A stretch of 8,180 nt of DNA, from contig JALHPH010000062.1 of NCBI GenBank assembly GCA_022842565.1, positions 1 to 8,180 on the forward strand, read 5' to 3'. The position numbers and the translations under genes are program-made. This DNA is from Fimbriimonadaceae bacterium. GTDB taxonomy: Bacteria; Armatimonadota; Fimbriimonadia; Fimbriimonadales; Fimbriimonadaceae. Shown here piece by piece: positions 1 to 6,160 of the stretch (position 1 is its first letter; the number at the start of each line of letters is the position of its first letter). The notes beneath the pieces are model-generated. The model made no database searches. It saw nothing but the letters and a program-made list of their open reading frames with translations, and was not told the origin of the DNA.

Positions 1-140
1 GCGTGTTCCAAAACCAGATCACGGGGCGAGCGACCGCGTGCTTGCGAACGCTCGGGCAGCAACTCCTTTGCAATCGGGGCAAAGAGGTCGGCGCCAGAGG
101 TCGTCTCGGCGCGCCCGCTCTTCAGCAGACCCTTATACAA
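1..140 (-). CDS. Start of a flagellar-operon gene, probably FliH (partial, cut by window edge)
   Basis: Only the N-terminal 46-48 residues are present, running off the left edge with no stop codon. The visible protein begins MYKGLLKSGRAE and continues through SGADLFAPIAKELLPERSQ, with no recognisable domain. The identity rests on position: in many bacteria the gene after fliF-fliG is fliH, the regulator of the export ATPase FliI, which acts at the cytoplasmic face of the export apparatus. Two in-frame starts are possible. The ATG at 146-144 directly abuts the GGAGG inside the end of fliG, leaving no spacing. The TTG at 140-138 lies 6 bases after that GGAGG, so I prefer TTG, giving an 8-base overlap with fliG (TTGTATAA). 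The reading frame is open and the overlap is typical of translational coupling, so a real gene is likely; the FliH name is inference. Confidence 0.55.
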   Translation of the reverse strand, partial: MYKGLLKSGRAETTSGADLFAPIAKELLPERSQARGRSPRDLVLEH

Positions 141-1146
141 AAACATCCTCCTCGCCACGCGCCAGCTGAATTTCGCCCGATTCCTCCAGCTTTCGAAGTA
201 CCGCAACGATCTTTTGCTGTGCCTCTTCCACCACGCGGACCTTCACCGGCCCCATGAACTCCATGTCCTCTTTCAGCATGTTCACGGCCCGCTCGGACAT
301 GTTCTTGTAGATCTTGTCTTGAACCTCGCGGTTGACGCCCTTTAGTGCGGTCGCAAGGTCCTTCACGTCGACTTCCTTCAAGATGGTCTGAATTGCGCGG
401 TCATCCAGCCCGACCACATCCTCGAACACGAACATCATGCTCTTGATCTGCTCGGCCATTTCGGCGTTGGTTTCTTCCAGCTGCTCCAGAATCAGGCGCT
501 CGGTTTGGCGATCCACTCGGTTCAGCAGGTCCACCACCATCTTCGGACCGCCGGTCTTGGTCATCTCAGTGTTCAGCAAGCTCGAGACCTTCTTCTCCAG
601 AACCTGCTCGACGCGTCGGAGGACTTCGGGAGGCGTTTGCTCCATCACGGCGATGCGCTCCGCAACATCTGCGCGCAGCTCTTGGGGCAATTTGGTCAGC
701 ACTGTCGCTGCCTGGTTCATCGGCATATAGGCCAAGATCAGCGCAATCGTTTGCGGGTGCTCATCCTGGATAAAGCTGTGAACTTGGGCGGGGTCGGCGC
801 GCTTGAGGAACTCAAACGGCACCACCTGCATGGCGTTCATGATTTTACGGATGAGGAGTTCGGCTCGCTCGTTGCCAAACGCGGCCTCCAACATCTTCTT
901 CGCCTGATCGACGCCACCTTCGCTCACGTACTCCTGCGCCGTCGCCATTTGGTGGAATTCATTGATGATTCCCTCGCGCATTTCCGGCGTCACGCGCTCC
1001 AGCCGGGCGATCTCAAGCGAGAGCAGTTCGATATGCTCGTCGTTCAGGTGCGTCAGCACGCTTGAAGCCGCCTCTGCGCCCAAAAGCGTCAGCATGATCG
1101 CCGCTTTTCGGCGTGTAGAGAGTTCGGCTGATCCAGATTTTCTCAC
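133..1146 (-). CDS. fliG: Flagellar motor switch protein FliG
   Basis: FliG is the C-ring rotor protein. Its N-terminal domain binds the cytoplasmic tail of FliF, its middle domain binds FliM, and its C-terminal domain meets the MotA stator to generate torque. The 337-residue protein has the usual full length. The N-terminal domain begins with the family-typical RKAAIMLTLLG stretch (residues 13-23). The EHPQT signature of the middle domain is at 129-133 and the MFVF motif of the C-terminal domain at 238-241. By my alignment from memory, the E. coli torque-helix charges are kept: K269, R286, E293/D294 and K302 match K264, R281, D288/D289 and R297. The start is GTG at 1146-1144, with GGAGG (1158-1154) 7 bases upstream. 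It overlaps the fliF stop as GTGA, so translation is probably coupled to fliF. The C-terminus ends EEDVFV, resembling the acidic tail of other FliG proteins. Confidence 0.98.
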   Translation of the reverse strand: MRKSGSAELSTRRKAAIMLTLLGAEAASSVLTHLNDEHIELLSLEIARLERVTPEMREGIINEFHQMATAQEYVSEGGVDQAKKMLEAAFGNERAELLIRKIMNAMQVVPFEFLKRADPAQVHSFIQDEHPQTIALILAYMPMNQAATVLTKLPQELRADVAERIAVMEQTPPEVLRRVEQVLEKKVSSLLNTEMTKTGGPKMVVDLLNRVDRQTERLILEQLEETNAEMAEQIKSMMFVFEDVVGLDDRAIQTILKEVDVKDLATALKGVNREVQDKIYKNMSERAVNMLKEDMEFMGPVKVRVVEEAQQKIVAVLRKLEESGEIQLARGEEDVFV

Positions 1147-2837
1147 TTGCGGTCCTCCAGAATCCAGGTCTTGAGCAGGTCAGCCACGGCTTGCGGCTTG
1201 GTCGTTGAAAGGTGCCGAAGCTGCTCCAGCGGCACGTGGACCTTCTCTGGAATCGCTCCAATCTCAATGGGCTTTTGCGCCATGCTGGATGCCAGATTGC
1301 GGAGTGACTCGGCGAGCTCACCCGTTTGCTGGAACTCGATCACTTGTTCCGGCGACATCTGCTGCATCACATACTCAGGAAGCGCGGGCTTCACTTCAAA
1401 ACCGCCCTGGTCCTCGCGCTGCATCGATGGCATTTCCATCGCCAACGTGCCACCGCCCGGCAGGCTAGCCACTACGGGCGCAGGAGCAATTGCCTTGGCG
1501 GTCTTCGAGAGTGCCCGCATCACCATGAATCCCACCACCACCAGCGCCACGATGGGCAACATCGCTAGAAGCTGTTGGTTGCGGTCTCGGCTGGCGACAG
1601 CCGCTTGAGCTTGTTGCTGCGAAGTCGCCGCGGCGGTGTCAAAGGTCGTCGTTACCACCGAGGTCCTGAAATTCGAGGTGTCTTCGGCGAGGGGGCCCAG
1701 GTAGCCGGCCACGTACTGCTGAACCGGCGCTGTATCGGCGATCTTGGCTTGATTCACCAGCACGCTCACCGACATCTGCTTGAGATCGCCCGTCGCACGC
1801 TCAATCTGGCGCTCAGTCTCGTTGACCACGTACTCCTCGCGGGTGTTTTCACCTTTGTAGTTCCGGCCATCACCGCCGGCGCTGCCGCCATCGGCCACGA
1901 TGTTGGGCTCTGCGCCTGCGGCTCCAGTCGCGCCACCTTGTGCGTCGGTCATCGTTTCTTTCACCGCTTCGCGCACGGTCGGCTTCTTGCTGGGGTCGCG
2001 CTGCAGGGTGTAAGTCTTCTCACGGTCAAAATTCATTTTCAGCAGCGGGATGGAGACCACTGTGTTTCCGGGGCCGAACGCTGCGTCGAGCTTCCTTTGC
2101 AAGTCGCCTTCGCGTCGGCGGGCCTCTTCGATCTCGATCTGCAGGCGCTTATCAGTCGTCCCGCTCGCGGCACCACTGGCCGCTCCGTCATAGAGCATCT
2201 CGCCGCGATCGTTGCTAATGGCAATTCGATCGGGAGTGAGGCCACTCACGCCGTATTGCACCAAGCGCGCGATGGATTCAGCCTGCTCAGGCCGCAGCCC
2301 GACGCCGTTCTCTTCGCTCAGCACCACGCTGGCCGTCGCTGGTTTCTGCTCACGTACAAAAGGGGAGTTGTCTCCCATGGTTAGGTGAACGCGAGCATTG
2401 GCCACGCCGGCAATGGTCTTGATGGAGTTGCCCAGATCTTGTTCCAGCGCTGCCCGCAGTTTTTCTTTCTCCACATTGGGCGAAGTGGTCATGCTGATGC
2501 TATCAAGCACGTTCATGCCGGTCGAACCCGAATTCGGGAGCTTTTTGGAAGTCGCAAGCCGCATGCGCGCCTCGGCCACTTTCGCCGACGGCACAAAGAC
2601 CGCGCCGCTCGTATCTGCCTCGGCTTTGATACCGAGCTTGTTCAGCTCATCCACGACCATGCCCTGATCCGCAGGAGTTAACCCACCAAAAAGCATGCTC
2701 ATCTGCGGACGGCCCGCCAGGACAATCGCCCCGACAAGCAGCACCAAAAACAACGCCGCGCCCCCGATCCAAATCGGCTTTTGACCCCGATCCAGACCGG
2801 ACCACCACACTCCAAGTCGCTCTGTAAATGATCCCAT
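1143..2837 (-). CDS. fliF: Flagellar MS-ring protein FliF
   Basis: FliF builds the MS ring in the cytoplasmic membrane, the base on which the rod, C ring and export gate assemble. The protein has 564 residues, close to the family norm. The first membrane segment is about residues 23-41 and the second about 423-442. Between them lies the periplasmic YscJ/FliF-type ring-building region (about 45-215, including the AGVANARVHLT stretch near 143-153) and a C-terminal periplasmic domain with a low-complexity Gly/Ala loop near 300-323. The cytoplasmic tail ends PQAVADLLKTWILEDRK, the FliG-binding type of tail. The start is ATG at 2837-2835. The only Shine-Dalgarno-like bases upstream (AAAGG) lie inside a strong hairpin (2842-2862), so initiation may be regulated. 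It lies 52 bases after fliE, the widest gap in the operon, and overlaps fliG by 4 bases. Confidence 0.98.
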   Translation of the reverse strand: MGSFTERLGVWWSGLDRGQKPIWIGGAALFLVLLVGAIVLAGRPQMSMLFGGLTPADQGMVVDELNKLGIKAEADTSGAVFVPSAKVAEARMRLATSKKLPNSGSTGMNVLDSISMTTSPNVEKEKLRAALEQDLGNSIKTIAGVANARVHLTMGDNSPFVREQKPATASVVLSEENGVGLRPEQAESIARLVQYGVSGLTPDRIAISNDRGEMLYDGAASGAASGTTDKRLQIEIEEARRREGDLQRKLDAAFGPGNTVVSIPLLKMNFDREKTYTLQRDPSKKPTVREAVKETMTDAQGGATGAAGAEPNIVADGGSAGGDGRNYKGENTREEYVVNETERQIERATGDLKQMSVSVLVNQAKIADTAPVQQYVAGYLGPLAEDTSNFRTSVVTTTFDTAAATSQQQAQAAVASRDRNQQLLAMLPIVALVVVGFMVMRALSKTAKAIAPAPVVASLPGGGTLAMEMPSMQREDQGGFEVKPALPEYVMQQMSPEQVIEFQQTGELAESLRNLASSMAQKPIEIGAIPEKVHVPLEQLRHLSTTKPQAVADLLKTWILEDRK

Positions 2838-2841
2838 AGTT

Positions 2842-2862
2842 GGCTGCCTTTAACAGGCAACC
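2842..2862 (-). promoter_or_regulatory. Hairpin over the fliF ribosome-binding site
   Basis: On the minus strand the arm GGTTGCCT and the arm AGGCAGCC form an 8-base-pair stem with one G-T (G-U in RNA) wobble and a GTTAA loop. The stem ends only 4 bases before the fliF ATG. The sole purine-rich Shine-Dalgarno-like bases for fliF (AAAGG) lie at the loop/3' arm boundary, so a folded stem should hinder ribosome loading. It sits in the 52-base fliE-fliF gap. No T tract follows, so it is not a rho-independent terminator. It may tune fliF translation or protect a processed 5' end. The fold is read directly from the sequence; the regulatory role is inference. Confidence 0.55.
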
Positions 2863-2889
2863 GGAGAACCCCACCTTTTGCAGAAACTG

Positions 2890-3186
2890 TTAGACCTGCA
2901 TTCGGCTGACTTCCTGATACGCTTCCAGCAACTTATTGCGAACTTGCATGGTTAGCTGCATCGCAATACTTGCCTTCTCCATCGTGATCATGAGGTCGTC
3001 TATGTCCACCGGCTGATTCGCCATCAAGTCGTTTTGCATCGAGCGCGAATCCTGTTGCGCTTGATTCACTTCCTTGAGGGCGTCCGTCAGCATCTTGCCA
3101 AAGTCCTCGGAAGGGGCTTTTGCAAGGTTTTGTTTGCCAAGCGCTTCGCCTGGCTGGATGGAACGGATGGCATTATCGATGCGCAT
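2890..3186 (-). CDS. fliE: Flagellar hook-basal body complex protein FliE
   Basis: FliE is the small export substrate that joins the MS ring and export gate to the proximal rod. The protein has 98 residues, within the usual 95-110 range. The first third is variable. The rest carries the family pattern: DFGKMLTDALKEVNQAQQDS (residues 28-47), then VDIDDLMITMEKASIAMQL and VRNKLLEAYQEVSRMQV at the C-terminus, a strong match to the conserved FliE C-terminal helices. The start is ATG at 3186-3184, with AAGGAG 9 bases upstream. The gap to flgC is 25 bases, consistent with one transcript. There is no signal peptide, as expected for a protein exported through the flagellar apparatus. Confidence 0.97.
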   Translation of the reverse strand: MRIDNAIRSIQPGEALGKQNLAKAPSEDFGKMLTDALKEVNQAQQDSRSMQNDLMANQPVDIDDLMITMEKASIAMQLTMQVRNKLLEAYQEVSRMQV

Positions 3187-3211
3187 CTCAATAGACTCCT
3201 TGGTTCATGGC

Positions 3212-3607
3212 TTAGGCGTTACGACCTATGTTTAGCGCCGCATTCGCCATCGTGCGGGCCGTGTTGAATGCGGCGAGATTCGCCTCATAAGCGCGAGAAG
3301 CAGACAACATGTCCACCATCTCGAAAACGGGGTTAATGTTCGTAAAATTCACAAAACCCTCGGCATCGGCAAACGGGTGCCCAGGTTGATACTCGCGTCG
3401 GACGGGAGTGGACATATCCGGCGTCACACTTACGATCTGCACGCCCTCTTCTGCACTCCGCAAGACCACACCTTGGCGTCGCATCGGTGCTTCGGTCGGC
3501 TTAGTCGCCGAGTTTGCATTGGCGATGTTGCTGCTGATCACGTCCATACGGAAACGCTCGGCGTGCATACCGCTACCGCTCACTCGCATTGCATTACTGA
3601 CTGACAT
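3212..3607 (-). CDS. flgC: Flagellar basal-body rod protein FlgC
   Basis: FlgC is a proximal rod subunit exported through the flagellar type III apparatus and assembled with FlgB and FlgF. The protein has 131 residues, very near the usual size. The N-terminal rod-family motif (VISSNIANANS) is at residues 23-33. The middle holds the FlgC-typical HPFADAEGFVNFTNINPV (77-94), and the C-terminus has EMVDMLSASRAYEANLAAFN (96-115), the conserved helix that packs against the N-terminal helix in the rod. The start is ATG at 3607-3605, 3 bases after the flgB stop, with a GGGAGG site about 11 bases upstream inside the end of flgB. This close spacing implies coupled translation with flgB. Confidence 0.98.
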   Translation of the reverse strand: MSVSNAMRVSGSGMHAERFRMDVISSNIANANSATKPTEAPMRRQGVVLRSAEEGVQIVSVTPDMSTPVRREYQPGHPFADAEGFVNFTNINPVFEMVDMLSASRAYEANLAAFNTARTMANAALNIGRNA

Positions 3608-3610
3608 GGA

Positions 3611-3976
3611 TTATCTGCCCTCCCGAATCACGTTCTTGAGTCCGGTGAAGTAGCGAGAAGACATCTCGCTGAGCAACCTGTAACGGGTCTCCGTTTCAGC
3701 GATGGCACTCACTTCTTCTTCCAGGTTCACGCTGTTGCCGTCGGTGCGGATGCTTCCGCTGAAGGTTCGCAAGCCACCATCGGCACGGTCGCGAAGCCTA
3801 AGCTGCCCGCGCTCCATGGATTGCTCCAGCTCAATGCCGAAGTCCATGTCCTTGCGCTTGTAGCCCGGCGTATTCACATTCGCCAAATTCTGCGAGAGCA
3901 CGCCAAAGCGGTCGCTCGTGCGATTCATCGCACGTTGCAGGTTCCCCGCATGGCCACCCAATAGTCCGTCTAGCAT
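3611..3976 (-). CDS. flgB: Flagellar basal-body rod protein FlgB
   Basis: FlgB is the proximal rod subunit nearest FliE. The ATG-started protein has 121 residues. It carries the rod-family motif LSQNLANVNTPGYKRKDMDF (residues 27-46), the NSVNLEEEVSAIAETETRYR region (81-100) typical of FlgB, and a C-terminal helix ending FTGLKNVIREGR. The reading frame stays open far upstream, but homology begins at MLDGLLG. A GTG two codons earlier (3982-3980) is a real alternative, because a weak AAGAG lies about 8 bases before it, whereas the ATG has poor spacing. This is the first gene of the minus-strand flagellar operon. A short inverted repeat (3999-4010: GCCC and GGGC arms, 4-base loop) lies in its leader. 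I see no convincing sigma-28 or sigma-54 promoter upstream. Confidence 0.95.
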   Translation of the reverse strand: MLDGLLGGHAGNLQRAMNRTSDRFGVLSQNLANVNTPGYKRKDMDFGIELEQSMERGQLRLRDRADGGLRTFSGSIRTDGNSVNLEEEVSAIAETETRYRLLSEMSSRYFTGLKNVIREGR

Positions 3977-4077
3977 TCTCACTGCGTGTTTCTCTTGAGC
4001 CCAGTTGGGCCTATCAGTAGTGTCGGACGCCACCTCCGCAAAACTCAGGGGCACCGATGCGAATTCTTCACTTCGCC

Positions 4078-4083
4078 TATACT
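4078..4083 (+). promoter_or_regulatory. Candidate -10 box (TATACT) for a leaderless aminotransferase transcript
   Basis: TATACT matches the sigma-70 -10 consensus at five of six positions. It ends 7 bases before the GTG start at 4091, so transcription would be expected to begin at or next to the start codon. There is no Shine-Dalgarno sequence in the pyrimidine-rich stretch between them and no good -35 hexamer at the expected distance. This TANNNT-only layout is known for leaderless genes in several bacterial phyla. Confidence 0.45.
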
Positions 4084-4090
4084 CTCTCCT

Positions 4091-5347
4091 GTGAGCGCAG
4101 AAGCCCTCTATGACTTGGTGGTCGACCGATACGCCGACCACGTCAACCCCGGACTTGCCCGCCTGATGGGTTTTGCAGGATTCGGCGTTGAAGTTTCGGC
4201 CCAAGGTTGCGAGATCACCGACCACGAGGGCCGCGTATTCCTCGATTTCCTCGGCGGCTACGGCGTGTTCAGCCTCGGCCATTCGCACCCCGATGTCATT
4301 GCAGCCGTGCATGCGCAACTCAGCGCTATGGCGCTTTCCAGCAAGGTGTTCTTCAACCCGCGACTGGCTGAACTGGCCGCGAAGCTTGCCGAAATCGCCC
4401 CCGAAGGGCTCCAATACAGTTTCTTCAGCAACAGCGGCGCCGAAGCAGTTGAAGCGGCGCTAAAGTTCGCCAAAGCGGCCACTGGCCGCGAGCAGATTAT
4501 CGCGACCGAAGGCGGCTACCACGGCAAAACCCTCGGCGCGCTCAGCGTCACGGGCCGCGACAAATACCGCACTCCCGTTGAGCCCCTCATGCCCGGCGCG
4601 CGGTTCGTACCCTTCGGCGACGCCGACGCTGTACAGGCCGTAATCGGACCGCACACTGCAGCTGTGATCATCGAGGTGGTGCAGGGCGAAGGCGGCATCC
4701 ACGTGGCCCCAGCGGGCTACCTCGCGCGGCTCAGGGATCTTTGCGACCAGCATGGAACGCTCTTGATCGTTGATGAAGTCCAAACCGGACTCGGTCGCAC
4801 GGGCGAGATGTTTAGCTGCGTGGGCGAAAGAGTGCGGCCTGACATCATGACACTGGCCAAAGCGCTCGGCGGAGGCATCATGCCCATCGGAGCCACTCTC
4901 GGTACCGCCGAGGTGTTTTCGGCGGTTTTCACCAAGAATCCGCTCTTCCACACCAGCACCTTCGGCGGAAACCCCCTCGCCTGCGCCGCTGCCATCGCGA
5001 CCCTCGAAGTCATTGAACGCGAAGGACTCTGTGCCAAGGCGCTACAGCGAGGTGAACAGCTGATGGCGGGGCTGCGCGGCATCCAGAGCGACCTGATCGC
5101 CGAGGTTCGGGGCCGTGGCCTCATGGTCGGCGTGGAGTTCAGAATGGACGATGTCGGCGAGTTGGTGATCGGCCAACTCACCAAGCGCGGCATCATCGCC
5201 GCCTATACGCTGAACAACCCACGCGTGATCAGGATGGAGCCGCCGCTCATAGTCAGCGCCTCGCAAATCGACCAAGCGGTCGCTGCCATGGCCGAGGCCA
5301 TCGCCGAGACGGAGGCCCTGCTGGCACAGTTGCCAGCGATGGGATAA
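4091..5347 (+). CDS. Class III PLP aminotransferase, putrescine aminotransferase-like
   Basis: A PLP-dependent transaminase of fold type I, class III. The protein has 418 residues when started at GTG 4091. Numbering from that start, LDFLGGYGVFSLGHSHP (51-67) and NSGAEA (114-119, phosphate-binding turn) are present. D228 in VDEVQTG binds the pyridine nitrogen, K257 in LAKALGGG forms the Schiff base, and HTSTFGGNPLAC (287-298) contacts the cofactor phosphate from the partner subunit. FLGGYG, IMPIGAT and TLNNPRVIRMEPPL closely resemble E. coli putrescine aminotransferase (PatA/YgjG), so transfer of an amine from putrescine or a similar diamine to 2-oxoglutarate is plausible. Acetylornithine or 4-aminobutyrate could instead be the substrate. 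The frame extends to an ATG at 3986, but that leader lacks family similarity and runs up to flgB. It heads a three-gene unit, 9 bases before the hydrolase. Confidence 0.93.
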   Translation: MSAEALYDLVVDRYADHVNPGLARLMGFAGFGVEVSAQGCEITDHEGRVFLDFLGGYGVFSLGHSHPDVIAAVHAQLSAMALSSKVFFNPRLAELAAKLAEIAPEGLQYSFFSNSGAEAVEAALKFAKAATGREQIIATEGGYHGKTLGALSVTGRDKYRTPVEPLMPGARFVPFGDADAVQAVIGPHTAAVIIEVVQGEGGIHVAPAGYLARLRDLCDQHGTLLIVDEVQTGLGRTGEMFSCVGERVRPDIMTLAKALGGGIMPIGATLGTAEVFSAVFTKNPLFHTSTFGGNPLACAAAIATLEVIEREGLCAKALQRGEQLMAGLRGIQSDLIAEVRGRGLMVGVEFRMDDVGELVIGQLTKRGIIAAYTLNNPRVIRMEPPLIVSASQIDQAVAAMAEAIAETEALLAQLPAMG

Positions 5348-5350
5348 GAT
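5345..5350 (+). promoter_or_regulatory. Candidate internal -10 box (TAAGAT) before the hydrolase gene
   Basis: TAAGAT overlaps the aminotransferase TAA stop and ends 6 bases before the hydrolase GTG. There is no usable Shine-Dalgarno site: the nearest AGG is only 2-3 bases from the start. The layout repeats that of the aminotransferase gene, fitting an internal leaderless promoter. A six-base box that overlaps a stop codon could also arise by chance. Confidence 0.25.
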
Positions 5351-5356
5351 CAGGCC

Positions 5357-6160
5357 GTGAAGGCGACCCGCAACGAAGTTTACGCTCACCCCACCGGTGG
5401 CCAACCCTTGCTGTTCGACCTCTTCGTGCCCGAGCATGTCGTTGAGCCGCCTCTCGTCATTTTCCTGCACGGTGGTGGGTGGATTAGCGGCGATAAGTCG
5501 ATGTATCACGACGAGGTTGCCGTTTGGGTTCGAGCCGGACTAGCATGCGCATGCGTCAGCTATCGCCTTGCTCCGCTCCACATCTTCCCTGCCCCCATCG
5601 CCGATCTGCAAGACGCCGTCATGTTCTTCCGCCGCGAGCAGCACGCTCTAGGACTGAGTAACAAGATCGCCGCGATGGGCAATAGTGCGGGCGGGCACCT
5701 TGCCCTCATGCTGGCTCTCTGCGACACCTACATGGGCGATGGCGCTGTCACGGAGTCGTTCAAAGTGAACGCCGCCACCTGCATTTGCCCGATCACTGAC
5801 GTTCGCAACCCCCGAGAAACCCACGATCCGATTGCGTGGTCTTTCCTCGAGCAGTTTTTGGGCACCCTGAACGACGAGGATCGCAACAACCTGGCCAGCC
5901 CGATCACCCACGTCTCTCCGGGCGATGCGCCATGCCTCTTGATCCATGGCGATGTGGATGACGTCGTGCCGGTTCAGCAGAGTATTTCGATGGCCCAAGC
6001 ACTCAGCCAATTCGGAGTCGAGCATGAGCTCTTGGTGCTGGAGAACGAGTACCACAGCTTTAGCTACAACGGCTGGCACACCATCAGGGAGCGCTCCCAA
6101 GCCTTCATGCTGAAGCACCTCGGCGCGGGCATCCAATCGGTGGACACTTCGCCCCGATGA
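5357..6160 (+). CDS. Alpha/beta hydrolase (esterase / BD-FAE-like), cytoplasmic
   Basis: A serine hydrolase of the alpha/beta fold, 267 residues, with no signal peptide or membrane segment. HGGGW (38-42) is the oxyanion-hole motif of the hormone-sensitive-lipase/feruloyl-esterase-like families. The nucleophile elbow is GNSAGG with S110. The acid is probably D201 in HGDVDDVVP, and the base is H233 in EYHSF. These complete a normal catalytic triad. The overall pattern matches small carboxylesterases, acetyl-xylan or feruloyl esterase-like enzymes and kynurenine formamidases; the substrate cannot be told from sequence. The absence of an export signal points to an intracellular small ester or amide. 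The start is GTG at 5357, 9 bases after the aminotransferase stop, without a Shine-Dalgarno site. Its TGA overlaps the next gene's ATG by 4 bases, so the two are likely translationally coupled. Confidence 0.9.
   Translation: MKATRNEVYAHPTGGQPLLFDLFVPEHVVEPPLVIFLHGGGWISGDKSMYHDEVAVWVRAGLACACVSYRLAPLHIFPAPIADLQDAVMFFRREQHALGLSNKIAAMGNSAGGHLALMLALCDTYMGDGAVTESFKVNAATCICPITDVRNPRETHDPIAWSFLEQFLGTLNDEDRNNLASPITHVSPGDAPCLLIHGDVDDVVPVQQSISMAQALSQFGVEHELLVLENEYHSFSYNGWHTIRERSQAFMLKHLGAGIQSVDTSPR

Noticed and set aside
3..257. Plus-strand open frame of 84 codons at the left edge
   Set aside because: It is antisense to fliG and the following flagellar gene, and is a Pro- and Arg-rich translation without domain character.
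1575..2384. Long plus-strand open frame of 269 codons antisense to fliF
   Set aside because: It lies entirely within the strongly supported fliF gene, its translation is rich in His, Arg and Gly without domain character, and it has no family resemblance. It is a mirror frame of G+C-rich coding DNA.
3986..4090. N-terminal extension of the aminotransferase to an ATG at 3986
   Set aside because: The added 35 residues have no family similarity, the extension runs up to the flgB start, and the GTG at 4091 follows a good -10 box.
3977..4090. Sigma-28 or sigma-54 promoter for the flagellar operon
   Set aside because: I searched the minus strand for TAAAGTTT/GCCGATAA-like and GG-N10-GC-like pairs with correct spacing and found none convincing.
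3977..4414. Upstream extension of flgB into the aminotransferase region (267-codon frame)
   Set aside because: FlgB homology begins only at MLDGLLG, and the extra sequence is antisense to the aminotransferase gene.
4460..5509. Several minus-strand open frames opposite the aminotransferase and hydrolase
   Set aside because: They overlap genes with complete catalytic motifs, overlap one another in different frames, and show no domains or ribosome-binding sites.
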